Below are positions 19,492-28,304 of a stretch of 64,000 bases of DNA, piece after piece. Location of the stretch: positions 1 through 64,000 of IMG/VR virus record IMGVR_UViG_3300030104_003872; one strand, 5' to 3'. A program made the position numbers and the translations under genes. Origin of the DNA: a virus. Under the pieces are notes generated by a model. The model did no database searches. It worked only from the letters and a program-made list of their open reading frames with translations, and had not been told where the DNA came from. Every line of letters begins with the position of its first letter. Position 1 is the first letter of the stretch.

Positions 19492-20183
19492 CTTCTTACC
19501 TCTACTGCGTACCAATCAGTACCTCTAGTATATTTGCCACTTAAACCGAAAGTGGAATGAATATCGTAAATCCCATGTGTTATATTCCCTAATGTGATAT
19601 TAACATAATCCCATGAAGAACCTTGTGTTTCATATGTAAGATAATCTTGTGAAGTAAAGTTACCTGTTGCATTCTCATACACAGTCCAATATACAGTAAG
19701 ATTGAATACTTCATCTTCGCAAGATATATCCGCATCCCAACTAATAGTCAAGTTTGTTCCGTTATAATCTAAAATATATGCGTCATACATCATAGCCATA
19801 CAGTCATGCTCTACTGTTTCGTTATCAGTATTATTAGCGGGTGGATTGACAATTACAGTAGTATTATTAGTAGGTTGAATTACATTAGGTTCATCCGGTT
19901 CATCCGAACCATCACGACAATTCTTGTAACCGTCATTTACTAAAGAGGCTTCTATAATCGAACCATCTCCACATTCAAAATCGTCGCCCATTTCCCAATC
20001 ATCGTCAGTAACCCATTCGTCATCACCTTCACCATAAGGTGTAAGGTCAAGAACACCAACTGCTTCTAGACCGGGCATTACTAAGGCAATAATAGATGCT
20101 AATGTTATGATTAAAGAGCGTATCTCTTGAGCCCTTTCATTAACAGTATCAATAATGGAATCTGCTTCTTCTTGACTCAACAC
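19488..20183 (-). CDS. Membrane-anchored surface protein with LDLa-like motif
   Basis: A 231-residue protein. GTG at 20183 has GAGGTGA 6 nt before it. Residues about 22-44 are a membrane segment (LIITLASIIALVMPGLEAVG). Residues about 58-95 are acidic and contain FECGDGS and CRDGSDEPDEP, a degenerate low-density-lipoprotein-receptor class A motif that normally binds calcium. The exterior part has at least nine N-x-S/T sequons (NNTT, NET, NGT, NLT, NAT, NFT, NIT), suggesting archaeal N-glycosylation, and ends in a beta domain. It lies among fibre genes. A surface-exposed viral glycoprotein is likely; whether it is in the virion or on the infected cell is unknown. Confidence 0.6.
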   Translation of the reverse strand: MLSQEEADSIIDTVNERAQEIRSLIITLASIIALVMPGLEAVGVLDLTPYGEGDDEWVTDDDWEMGDDFECGDGSIIEASLVNDGYKNCRDGSDEPDEPNVIQPTNNTTVIVNPPANNTDNETVEHDCMAMMYDAYILDYNGTNLTISWDADISCEDEVFNLTVYWTVYENATGNFTSQDYLTYETQGSSWDYVNITLGNITHGIYDIHSTFGLSGKYTRGTDWYAVEVRR

Positions 20184-20191
20184 AATTCACC

Positions 20192-22780
20192 TCACACAAC
20201 AAGCGACCCAAAAGTTATCACACTCTGAGTACCACTTACGACCAACGGACCCATATCAAGGCTTCCCTTACCTTCTGCTGAAAGCGTCCCTTGTGGTCCA
20301 GTAGGACCGGAAGGTCCGGCCGCTCCAGTCGCACCTGTGGGACCGGTAGGACCAGTTGCTCCTGTTGGTCCTGTGGGACCAGCAACACCTTGTATTCCTT
20401 GCGGACCTGCACTTCCAGTAGGTCCTAAATTACCTGTTGGACCAGAGGGTCCCGTTGGACCAGTAGGTCCAGTTCCTCCGGTTGCCCCAGTTGCTCCAGT
20501 TGCCCCTGCGGGTCCAGTGGCTCCAGAAGGACCAGAAGGTCCGCTAGAACCACTAGGTCCGGTATTACCTGTGGGTCCGCTAGGTCCGGTTGGACCATTA
20601 GCCCCCGTTGGACCGGCGGGTCCCGCAACTGTTGAATCTGCTCCGGCAGGACCGGTAGGACCAGATGGTCCCGAAGGTCCAGTAGGTCCCGAAGGTCCAG
20701 TAGGTCCTGTATTTCCAGTAGGACCAGCAGGTCCTGTTGGACCAGCATCTCCATCATCACCTTTCACTCCTGTTGCACCCGTTGGACCTGTCGCTCCTGT
20801 ATTTCCGGCAGGTCCACTAGGACCTGTGGGTCCTGTAGGTCCGGTTGCCCCAGTAGGTCCGGAAGCACCATCTGAACCATCCGCTCCTGCTGGACCTGTC
20901 GCTCCTGTACTTCCTGTGGGACCAGCGGGTCCGGTGGGACCTGTGGGTCCGTCATCACCCTTAGCACCTGTGACTCCTGTTGGACCAGTTAATCCAGTAG
21001 GACCAGCGGGTCCACTAGGTCCGGCAGGTCCAGTTGCACCATCCGACCCATCGTTACCGTCTGCTCCAGCAGGTCCAGTCGCCCCAGTCGCTCCAGTCGC
21101 TCCAGTTGGACCCGCTGCTCCGGCTGGTCCCGAAGGTCCTGAGGGTCCCGCAATACCTTGTAATCCTTGTGCTCCAGTAGCACCTGTGGGTCCTGTATCT
21201 CCTTTATCACCATCTGCTCCAGTCGGACCTGTTGGACCCGTAGCACCTGTCGCACCCGCAGGACCAGTAGGACCAGTAGGTCCAGTCGAACCATCTGCTC
21301 CGTCATTACCACTAGGTCCCGTTGCCCCTGTGGCTCCGGTCGCACCAGTAACCCCTGTGGGTCCAGCAGGACCAGTAGGTCCAGTAGAGCCATCTGCTCC
21401 AGCGGCTCCTGTTGCTCCTTGAGGACCTGTTGGTCCAACTGCACCTGTTGTTCCGGTACTTCCTGTGGCTCCTGTGGGACCTGCGGGTCCAGTTGGTCCG
21501 TCAGGACCTTCGGGTCCGGTGGGACCAGTTGGTCCTGCACTTCCAGATGGACCTTGTGCTCCCGCCGAACCATCTTGACCGGCTGGTCCTGTAGGACCGG
21601 TGGGTCCAGCAGGTCCTGTTGAGCCAGTTGGACCGCCACTTGTTACTGTCGCCCATTCTAAGCCTGTTGCGGTTGAATTAACACGAAGGACTTGATTAGA
21701 TGTACCTATTGTTGTTACACCTGTTCCACCTTGAAAAATAGGGGTTAGTTCCTGTTCTAAAGGTCCTGTCCCATCAACTGCTCGGTAAAGACCATCACTA
21801 ACCTGTACGAAGTTACCTATACTTCCATTTACTTTAGGTAAAGAGGAAACTTCTATTTCTGCTTTACTATTTCCATAAAGCATACAACCCGCATCTATTT
21901 CTAATTTATGCACGCTTAGGCGGGAATCACCCACCAACTTAGCAAAAAGCCCTACGTTTGCTTTGTAGGTTGCAGGAGTAGGATTATAGATATGAAGCCC
22001 ATACATCTTAGCAACAAACTGCCCCGAACTGCCTCCGTAAGCCCGACCAGAAGAATGATTATTGCTAGTTGGTACTGTTCTAAAACCACTTGCAGTTCCG
22101 GGTAGAGATAATGTAGCATATCCTAAGTTAAGTGTGTTTATAGAAACGGTAAAGGCATTAGCATCAACATTTGTTATTCTAATTTTGACTTCTCTATCTC
22201 TTCTTCCTGAGCCGGATGGGGATATACTAGAGAATGTTGACTGAACATCTAACTTTTCAATATCTATTGTTTCGTTATCTGAATAATATGGTTGCACATA
22301 CTGAGGTCTAAATGTTCCTGTATGAAAAATCACAATAGGATGAACTCCCCTATCCATGTGGAATATTCCACCGGAAAACTTAAAAGTAAGGTTAGAAATA
22401 TGTGAGCCGTATTCTAAGTTAGCCCCGTTCTTAACATATCTGCCGTCATAGGGGGGTGTTCCGCTAAAAGTTAAGGTTTTTCCGACCGGACACTTGACTA
22501 TACCATCTGCTATAAATCCATTTAATGCAACATTCACATCAAACTTTAAGTACCCTTGAAATCTTCTTTCTGTATTATCTGATGTATCAACATCCATTTC
22601 TATTTTACTTACGCTCGCAATATCCCAATCACAATTCTCTTCTGAATAATAACCAAAATGTGCGGTATCAGATGCTCCGGGAGCGGCGAGGGCATTTGCA
22701 CCTGTTGGAGAACCTGCGTGCCAATTAGATGCCGTAGAGGCATCGGTATCTGTATCTCCTATCCAATATAAATCAGCCAT
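20192..22780 (-). CDS. Second collagen-like fibre protein
   Basis: An 862-residue fibre. Residues 1-380 form a beta-rich head or anchor ([16 protein letters not shown] start; repeated short strands such as [15 protein letters not shown] and [20 protein letters not shown] suggest a beta-helix). Residues about 380-830 are continuous collagen triplets ([10 protein letters not shown]) without the globular inserts seen in the larger fibre. A short C-terminal tail ([16 protein letters not shown]) ends the protein. Proline occurs in both X and Y positions, so both could be substrates for the nearby oxygenase. The N-terminal WIGD-start domain is also found in marine phage fibres. Likely role: tail or head fibre for host contact. 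Confidence 0.85.
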   Translation of the reverse strand: MADLYWIGDTDTDASTASNWHAGSPTGANALAAPGASDTAHFGYYSEENCDWDIASVSKIEMDVDTSDNTERRFQGYLKFDVNVALNGFIADGIVKCPVGKTLTFSGTPPYDGRYVKNGANLEYGSHISNLTFKFSGGIFHMDRGVHPIVIFHTGTFRPQYVQPYYSDNETIDIEKLDVQSTFSSISPSGSGRRDREVKIRITNVDANAFTVSINTLNLGYATLSLPGTASGFRTVPTSNNHSSGRAYGGSSGQFVAKMYGLHIYNPTPATYKANVGLFAKLVGDSRLSVHKLEIDAGCMLYGNSKAEIEVSSLPKVNGSIGNFVQVSDGLYRAVDGTGPLEQELTPIFQGGTGVTTIGTSNQVLRVNSTATGLEWATVTSGGPTGSTGPAGPTGPTGPAGQDGSAGAQGPSGSAGPTGPTGPEGPDGPTGPAGPTGATGSTGTTGAVGPTGPQGATGAAGADGSTGPTGPAGPTGVTGATGATGATGPSGNDGADGSTGPTGPTGPAGATGATGPTGPTGADGDKGDTGPTGATGAQGLQGIAGPSGPSGPAGAAGPTGATGATGATGPAGADGNDGSDGATGPAGPSGPAGPTGLTGPTGVTGAKGDDGPTGPTGPAGPTGSTGATGPAGADGSDGASGPTGATGPTGPTGPSGPAGNTGATGPTGATGVKGDDGDAGPTGPAGPTGNTGPTGPSGPTGPSGPSGPTGPAGADSTVAGPAGPTGANGPTGPSGPTGNTGPSGSSGPSGPSGATGPAGATGATGATGGTGPTGPTGPSGPTGNLGPTGSAGPQGIQGVAGPTGPTGATGPTGPTGATGAAGPSGPTGPQGTLSAEGKGSLDMGPLVVSGTQSVITFGSLVV

Positions 22781-22786
22781 AAGTCA

Positions 22787-23191
22787 TCAAACCGTATTGT
22801 CTCCGGACAATCGGCTCGTTGTGCTCTTTGTGCTAAACGCAGTACCACCTACTTCTCTAACTTGTGCATACAAGTCATCGGCTCTTTTACTCATTTCTTT
22901 CAACTGCTCACGGAATCTTTGTTCCGCGTACCGACCATCTTCTTCTGTATAGTATGAGGGGATTGTGTCAATTAAGACTAATAAACAATCTACCGCAACT
23001 CTTGTTTTGATTACTGCTTCTTTTAAGTCTGTTGAAACTGCGTTTTCTGCGGTAACTCCAAAAAGAGTACTGCTTCTAGCCGTCTTGTTTATTTCTAGTG
23101 TACGAATGCTAATATATTCGTTAATAGTACCTTCCAAAAGACCTCTAGGACGATTTAACAAGTCTCTGACGTTATCAGTTGTTACTGCCAT
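22787..23191 (-). CDS. Small virion-region protein (connector area)
   Basis: A 134-residue helical protein starting MAVTTDNVRDLLNRPRG at 23191, where GGAGG lies 6-7 nt upstream; a longer start at 23287 would overlap the preceding gene by over 100 bases and is rejected. The overlap with the preceding gene is 17 nt. It contains a long amphipathic helix (EQRFREQLKEMSKRADDLY). It lies between the capsid gene and the fibres, a usual place for head-completion proteins. No family recognised. Confidence 0.55.
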   Translation of the reverse strand: MAVTTDNVRDLLNRPRGLLEGTINEYISIRTLEINKTARSSTLFGVTAENAVSTDLKEAVIKTRVAVDCLLVLIDTIPSYYTEEDGRYAEQRFREQLKEMSKRADDLYAQVREVGGTAFSTKSTTSRLSGDNTV

Positions 23192-23519
23192 ACCACTCCT
23201 CCGGTACATCCATGACCCGCATGGTATTTGGGACTTGTGCTTCGTTAAGCCTCCCAACAACCGTAACAATGTGTGGTTTTGAATCAACTATTGCTCTAGC
23301 ATAAGCACTAGATGGGACCCAAACGCTTTCGTTGTTTGGAAAGTCCCTTGCAGGACCTGTTCCTCTAGATGTTGGCTTAATAGACCTAAGCACATACCCT
23401 TTACCGCTTTCGCGGGTCGCTAGTATAGTTTCTAATTCAGTGACCGTTGCTTTGCTAGGGAAGTCGATGCCTTTGTCTTTTAATTTCTTAATCAGACTTG
23501 CTCGGTTGCTTTTCGCCAT
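23175..23519 (-). CDS. Small protein with N-terminal SAP/HeH-like helices
   Basis: A 114-residue protein. Residues 5-32 (ASLIKKLKDKGIDFPSKATV, then TELETILAT) form a two-helix SAP/HeH-like unit common in phage capsid-proximal proteins; the rest is a small beta domain (ESVWVPSSAYARAIV, KPHIVTVVGRL). It lies two genes after the major capsid protein, with start and end overlapping neighbours, so it belongs to the head operon. A head-tail or decoration role is inferred only from position. Confidence 0.55.
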   Translation of the reverse strand: MAKSNRASLIKKLKDKGIDFPSKATVTELETILATRESGKGYVLRSIKPTSRGTGPARDFPNNESVWVPSSAYARAIVDSKPHIVTVVGRLNEAQVPNTMRVMDVPEEWYGSNN

Positions 23520-23622
23520 CTTTCTTCACCTTCTTTGCTTTAGCCTTTGGTTTCACTTCGGGTTCGGCAGGTGGAGCCGTTTCTGACTCCACCCACTGAT
23601 TTCCGATGCGTATTCTCGCCAA
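23488..23622 (-). CDS. Possible 44-residue Pro/Lys-rich protein (TTG start)
   Basis: A short frame beginning at TTG 23622 with AGGTGG 5 nt before it, reading LARIRIGNQWVESETAPPAE and then a lysine-rich tail (KPKAKAKKVKKDGEK). It starts 10 bases after the capsid stop and overlaps the next gene by 32 nt. The ribosome binding site and the sensible composition support it, but the non-ATG start and small size leave doubt. Confidence 0.45.
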   Translation of the reverse strand: MARIRIGNQWVESETAPPAEPEVKPKAKAKKVKKDGEKQPSKSD

Positions 23623-23632
23623 TCTAACCACC

Positions 23633-24586
23633 TTAAGCGATTAGGTCAGTCATCTTAACTATGCGGTTGTTAACACCGCTACCGGCCGCGTTTCCTGTGT
23701 CTTGGTGCTCGTGGATAACCATACCGAAGTATGATGTTAGCAACCAATCGTAACCTAGACCTGGAATCCTTGTTAATTCGGTTTCCATAAAGCCCGGTCC
23801 GTTGTACTGGAAGAACTCTGCGGTTGTTGCTCCGGGGACCAAAAGAAGTCCATCGTTCTGCAATGCACCGCTTGTACCTGCCGCACCTGCTCCGTTTCCG
23901 AAGTCACGGGTGTAGTAGACTGCAATGTTAGCAATGTCAGCCATGTGCTCTTGTAGTGATAGGATTACGTTACCAAACAGTTGTGTGTTTAGCATAGTGC
24001 TTCTGCACAGTGTTGGTAGAACCAAAGCAAGTCCTTCGTCACCACTAACTCTAGCGTTAGTGAAGATTAAGTCCATAGCGTCAAGCATATTCTGCTCTGG
24101 GTCTGCCGCATTTCCACCGTTCCACTTTGCAGTTCCTCCACCGATAGCAAGGGTTTGTCCTGCTCCAGCACGAAGGTTTGTTAGAATTAGGTTATCAATA
24201 ACTGATGCCCTGTTAGTAATGATAGCAAGTTGTTGCCTGTCAAGGGTTTCCCAAGTCTCGCCACGTAGTCTTACTGAATCTAGGAAGGTTGTTCGACCTT
24301 GTCCTTTCTTCAATACAACACTGTAGGATTTGGTTAATTCTTTGGTTGCGTCAACGATTGCGTTATCATCTAGTGGGTAGGTGAATGTTCCTTCAACACC
24401 TGTGTACCACTTGAATGTTAGCCAAGGTACTGTTCGTACTCCAACTAATTTTGTACCTACCGAAATGGTTAGTGACTGCAATTGGATAAAGTCTCTTAGA
24501 GTCTGCTCCAATACAGAATCGCCCTTTCCAAAAGGACCATCTTTCGCTTCTACTTGCAATATTTCTTCTAGTGTTCTACCTGCCAT
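23633..24586 (-). CDS. Major capsid protein, HK97-fold
   Basis: A 317-residue protein in the standard place after protease and decoration genes. Patterns fit an HK97-fold subunit: an E-loop-like stretch (TFKWYTGVEGTFTYPLDD), a spine helix region (RQQLAIITNRASVIDNLILT), and P-domain and A-domain strands (LALVLPTLCRS, LLLVPGATTAEFFQ, YDWLLTSYFGMVIHEHQD). There is no long N-terminal delta domain, consistent with scaffold function lying at the C-terminus of the protease gene. Good coverage of head proteins upstream and downstream raises confidence. Confidence 0.85.
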   Translation of the reverse strand: MAGRTLEEILQVEAKDGPFGKGDSVLEQTLRDFIQLQSLTISVGTKLVGVRTVPWLTFKWYTGVEGTFTYPLDDNAIVDATKELTKSYSVVLKKGQGRTTFLDSVRLRGETWETLDRQQLAIITNRASVIDNLILTNLRAGAGQTLAIGGGTAKWNGGNAADPEQNMLDAMDLIFTNARVSGDEGLALVLPTLCRSTMLNTQLFGNVILSLQEHMADIANIAVYYTRDFGNGAGAAGTSGALQNDGLLLVPGATTAEFFQYNGPGFMETELTRIPGLGYDWLLTSYFGMVIHEHQDTGNAAGSGVNNRIVKMTDLIA

Positions 24587-24592
24587 ACTTAA

Positions 24593-25018
24593 TCACCATC
24601 CTGAGTTGTTAGTATTGATAGGCACTAACTCGCCCGCCACAACAACTTTTGCGTGGTCTCCAACGTACATCCCAACTGCGGTTGCACCTGAGGACTGTGT
24701 AGCGTCAACATGACCTGCGGCCGTGTCTGAAAGATAAACTGTTGCACCTAGATTGTAAGTACCTGCGTCTGCTCGCATCCATAGTACTCCACCGGAAGGA
24801 CAGTATGTTACTGTACCTGCCGCAACTAATGCTCCATCCACATCTCGGGATGATTCATCAAGTGAAACTGCAAATGGTGTATCTGCATCAGCAGAAGTTG
24901 TTCCACCTGCAACTGTAAGAGCTCCGCTTGCTACCTTTAGTATGTAACCGCTTGATGCTACTGTCTGTCCGCTCGCTAGTGTTCCTGTTCTTGTATTACT
25001 GTTACCAATGCTACTCAT
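24593..25018 (-). CDS. Capsid decoration/stabilisation-like protein
   Basis: A 141-residue small beta-barrel-like protein: GYILKVASGALTVAGG, TPFAVSLDESSRDVDGA, GATVYLSDTAAGHV, GMYVGDHAKVVVAGEL. The strand pattern and its position directly before the major capsid gene match head-stabilising (DUF2190- or gpD-like) proteins that cap the capsid surface. Starts one base before the upstream protease gene ends in order. Assignment rests on pattern and position. Confidence 0.65.
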   Translation of the reverse strand: MSSIGNSNTRTGTLASGQTVASSGYILKVASGALTVAGGTTSADADTPFAVSLDESSRDVDGALVAAGTVTYCPSGGVLWMRADAGTYNLGATVYLSDTAAGHVDATQSSGATAVGMYVGDHAKVVVAGELVPINTNNSGW

Positions 25019-25019
25019 A

Positions 25020-26756
25020 TTATCTTTCCTCCGTGAAGTTTAGAATGTCTTTTTGTCCTTGTGATAGGTCTTCGTATCGTGTTGCCCTATCATCAGCGGC
25101 TCCAAGACCTCTGTTGTATGCACTAACCCATGAATTGAATGCTCTAGCGTAAATGCTTTCAGCAGTCTTTAGGTGTGTACCGTTGAAGTAGTTAGCCACG
25201 AATACGCCGTCATCAGATGCGATAGGGGCTGATGCCTCTACCATTTTTTCTGTTGCCGCCTCAACTGGCTTCATTTCAACAACCTCGGGTTCGGGGTTAG
25301 AAGCCTTCCATGAAGCAATAAGGTTAGTTATTACATCAGCAGACAAAGTTTCGTGTCCCTTTAGTCCGAGGGCAGTCGCGTCCGCAACCAAAGATTCGCG
25401 TACTGCTTCCGCTTTTTCCGCTTCTCTGGCCTCGAACTGCTCAATGGTTGCTTTGCTAAGAATTAACTCTGCTTTCAACGCATCGAGCTCATCGTTATTT
25501 ATTTCAGATACTATTGTCTCGTCTGTCATGTTCAATGCCTCGTTGGCTTGCACTTGAGCCGAACCATACTTAAAGTTAGCGACAGTTGCAGTTGGTTTTG
25601 CCCGCTCTTTAACAGAAACAACCCTCGCCTCGTCGATAGAGGCATCGGGATAAGCAGGGTGATGAACGATAGCCAAATGGTCTAAAGTAAAGTCACTAGC
25701 GAAGAAAGCATATCCTGTTTTCTCCTCATACTTAGTAGGTACTCCGTACCCACCGATAGATACTCCGTACTCTGGTCTTAGCCATAGGCCGGATTCAAGT
25801 GCTTCAAAGAGTTCTTTTCTATGGACTTCTGCTTCATAGGTTACTTTCCAGTACTCTTCTTCTTCTGTTAATTCCGCTCCTGTAACAACACCAACAACGG
25901 CTTCATCTACGCCACCGTCCATATTCCTTCCGAAACCACCTGCGGTCGCTTTGGGATGATTTAGTGTTAAGTCTATACCTTTTAGTTGCTCGACAACATT
26001 TCTACCTGCTTCTAATCCTAATTCCCAATTGTTTTTGTTTTTACCACTATGGAATGCAATACCTTTAATCATAACAACAGTCTTACCTGTGGATGCGTTA
26101 AGATACAATTTAGATTCGTCAACTGTTAGTTGTATAGCCACATTTACCATTTCATCTTCTGCACAACCACACCCACACGGTCCTTTTGCTTCTTGGGTTA
26201 GTTTATTGACAGGGGTTTTAGACCACATCTTACATGACCAGTAACCTGCTTTAGTTTTATCTTTCTTTTCGGCACAATTATGCCTATCACGGAATGCCTT
26301 TCTTCTTTTAGGGTCATCACGCTTGATTTCCATGTTTGGGTCACCGAATCGTACTATTACAACACGACCGGACTTGTTCTTGACATATACGGCAAACTTT
26401 TTATTACCACCCTTTGTTCTGAACGGTTTGTTAAGGGAAACTTTTTTTCCACCATACTCGGCCGCAATATCTTCAAAATATGTTGCTTCTTCTGATTCTT
26501 CCCCCCAATCTTCATATGCAATTGCTTTTTCTTTGCAGTTATCTAATTCTTGACATTCTGCTTCACAACCGCAGTCTGCACTTGCTTTGTGGTCAGCAGG
26601 GGAATGGGCTTTGTCTTGGTCCATAAAGGTGTGTCCTTCATGTGCAACCATGCAAGCATCTTCTGAATGACCTGCAAGTGTGCATCTAGCCATATATTCA
26701 TCATGCGTCTCATTATCTACAGGAGTTGGTGGGTTGACACCTTCAGCAGATTTCAT
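25020..26756 (-). CDS. Prohead protease with N-terminal DUF6321-like domain and scaffold tail
   Basis: A 578-residue multidomain protein. Residues 1-80 are cysteine-rich (CGCEAECQELDNC). Residues about 100-185 match a domain frequent in marine phages (KPFRTKGGNKKFAVYVKNK, DPNMEIKRDDPKRRKAFR, YWSCKMW). Residues about 205-370 are the protease: LNHPKA supplies a histidine, YGVSIGGYG the serine region, and HLAIVHHPAYPDASI a conserved end segment of head-maturation proteases. Residues 400-500 are helical and acidic like scaffold. It follows portal by a 16-codon peptide gene. Catalytic residues are assigned by pattern only. Confidence 0.8.
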   Translation of the reverse strand: MKSAEGVNPPTPVDNETHDEYMARCTLAGHSEDACMVAHEGHTFMDQDKAHSPADHKASADCGCEAECQELDNCKEKAIAYEDWGEESEEATYFEDIAAEYGGKKVSLNKPFRTKGGNKKFAVYVKNKSGRVVIVRFGDPNMEIKRDDPKRRKAFRDRHNCAEKKDKTKAGYWSCKMWSKTPVNKLTQEAKGPCGCGCAEDEMVNVAIQLTVDESKLYLNASTGKTVVMIKGIAFHSGKNKNNWELGLEAGRNVVEQLKGIDLTLNHPKATAGGFGRNMDGGVDEAVVGVVTGAELTEEEEYWKVTYEAEVHRKELFEALESGLWLRPEYGVSIGGYGVPTKYEEKTGYAFFASDFTLDHLAIVHHPAYPDASIDEARVVSVKERAKPTATVANFKYGSAQVQANEALNMTDETIVSEINNDELDALKAELILSKATIEQFEAREAEKAEAVRESLVADATALGLKGHETLSADVITNLIASWKASNPEPEVVEMKPVEAATEKMVEASAPIASDDGVFVANYFNGTHLKTAESIYARAFNSWVSAYNRGLGAADDRATRYEDLSQGQKDILNFTEER

Positions 26757-26758
26757 GC

Positions 26759-26809
26759 TTAGTACCCCTTTTTCTTCTTCTTACTTATTTTTTTCTTTTT
26801 GTATGCCAT
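26759..26809 (-). CDS. 16-residue lysine-rich peptide (MAYKKKKISKKKKKGY)
   Basis: A minute frame whose ATG overlaps the portal stop by one base (TAATG), preceded by AGAGGTGA, and whose TAA is two bases before the protease ATG. Eleven of 16 residues are lysine or similar basic. The coupled position between two essential head genes argues that it is translated. It could neutralise DNA, bind scaffold acid patches, or simply couple translation. Confidence 0.45.
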   Translation of the reverse strand: MAYKKKKISKKKKKGY

Positions 26810-28224
26810 TATTCAGTCACCTCTTTATCTTGTTTGAGTGTATTATCACGAGGGTTGCGACCTTGCGGTGCAGTCTCTGGCTCAGGCTTAAAGTCCTCGC
26901 CTCCTTTAACCTTTTCCATGTGTACTATGTCTCTCGCCTCATTCTTCGTCATTAAGCCCATAGTATATCCGGTAGTTGCCCTTTTCATTGATTCACCCCT
27001 AGATTCTTCTTCTATTGGTTTGAAAGTCATTAGAGGTAAATCTTCTTTGGTTGCCTGTATTCCTAGTAATTCTAGGTGTTTCAAAAAGAGGTGACAACAT
27101 GATTCTATCGCTACCGCTTGAAGCCTTCTGATAGCATTTATACTCCACATAGAAGCAGAGTAGGTAGCCGCAAACGTCGAACCCCTTTCTTGACCTGCCG
27201 CGACCCTTGGTACTTGTAAAACTGCTGATATATCCCCATTTACTATGTCTAAGAAAGCAGTTGGGTCGGGGATAGTGTTTTTCAAATCAACGTGGTGCAT
27301 TTCAACATAGGAAGGAAGTATGGGTATCTGGTCACCCCTTAGTCCTTCTAGCAATTCTGCAACCTGCGTCATTATGTATGCTAGTCTTTGTTGTTGTTCG
27401 TCTGGGTCTGTGATATGTTCAACAGATTGTGCATCAATAGTAATGTATTGCTTAGTTAGTGCTTCTTCTAAGGCAATTCTGTTATTTATCATGTTGTATT
27501 TTGCTCGGATGGGTTGCTTTAGGCTTGAGAACCTAGAAGCACCCCAAACGCCGTAACTCCAGCGTCCGAGCCTATCTTGAAACCAATTGCTTCTGTAATC
27601 TATACGGGTGTGCCATATTTCGTCAGTAGGAAACTCTTGTGGATAAGTACCTTGCTCTTGTAGCATATAGAGCGTAGGCTTCATAATAGGTGACTCGCGT
27701 GTAACCGAAGGTGGTTGAATACCTCTGCTATCCTTTATAGTTATTTGATGAACAGGAAGAGATTGTACTTCTGTTACCCCAACCCCTGTCTTACCAACTA
27801 ACTTATTGATGTCGTTGCCATAAACCATTAGGTTACGAAGCATATTAATAAGAATATCATCAAAGTCAATTGCATACACAAATTGTTCGATAGCATTTCT
27901 AATTTTCCTATTCCTTCCTTTTGAATAGTCTATTTCCCAATTGTTAGCGGTCAGGCTTACTGAACGGACCGCACCATTCAACTCAGGGTCTAATTTTAAC
28001 ATTTCATCGTACAAATCGAACTCGTCATCATATTTTGTCCTTCCAAAAGACCTCTTGTGGTCACGAAGATGCTTTGTGTCCTCAAAAACATCAGATAAGC
28101 CCGCCACTTGTGCAAAACTCATAGGTCTATTTACTGCTACACGCTCGACACGCTTTTCTCCATCAATTTGACCGTCTTTTGGTGTAGAACGACGGAAGAA
28201 ATCAAATATTGACCGCTCAGCCAT
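26809..28224 (-). CDS. Portal protein
   Basis: A 471-residue protein with the portal layout: YDEMLKLDPELNGAVRSV near residue 68, a wing region with tryptophan-rich segment, an ATPase-tail stem region (LKNTIPDPTAFLDIVNGDIS, AVLQVPRVAAGQERGSTF) and C-terminal crown helices (AIRRLQAVAIESCCHLFLK). The segment AVLQVPRV is the conserved portal motif that recognises prohead interior. The promoter appears leaderless: CTTTTAAC lies 31 nt before the ATG. It is the first gene of the minus-strand structural operon, transcribed away from the terminase. Confidence 0.88.
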   Translation of the reverse strand: MAERSIFDFFRRSTPKDGQIDGEKRVERVAVNRPMSFAQVAGLSDVFEDTKHLRDHKRSFGRTKYDDEFDLYDEMLKLDPELNGAVRSVSLTANNWEIDYSKGRNRKIRNAIEQFVYAIDFDDILINMLRNLMVYGNDINKLVGKTGVGVTEVQSLPVHQITIKDSRGIQPPSVTRESPIMKPTLYMLQEQGTYPQEFPTDEIWHTRIDYRSNWFQDRLGRWSYGVWGASRFSSLKQPIRAKYNMINNRIALEEALTKQYITIDAQSVEHITDPDEQQQRLAYIMTQVAELLEGLRGDQIPILPSYVEMHHVDLKNTIPDPTAFLDIVNGDISAVLQVPRVAAGQERGSTFAATYSASMWSINAIRRLQAVAIESCCHLFLKHLELLGIQATKEDLPLMTFKPIEEESRGESMKRATTGYTMGLMTKNEARDIVHMEKVKGGEDFKPEPETAPQGRNPRDNTLKQDKEVTE

Positions 28225-28304
28225 GACACTACCGAAAAGCCTTAACTGTTAAAAGGGTTCTGTTAAACCAAATCCTTAAATATGGATATACTTTCGGATA
28301 TACC
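28225..28304. promoter_or_regulatory. Divergent promoter between portal and metallophosphoesterase genes
   Basis: The 80-base gap carries TTAAATA (28276-28282) about 26 nt before the plus-strand ATG and CTTTTAAC on the minus strand about 31 nt before the portal ATG. These spacings are those of archaeal TATA boxes on leaderless transcripts. It therefore drives the terminase-side and virion-side operons in opposite directions. Confidence 0.6.

Noticed and set aside
13881-21639. Long Pro/Gly/Val- and Arg/Leu/Gln-rich frames on both strands within the collagen-like genes
   Set aside because: They are shadows of the GPTGPAGP repeats in other frames; low complexity follows from the repeat and no ribosome binding sites exist.
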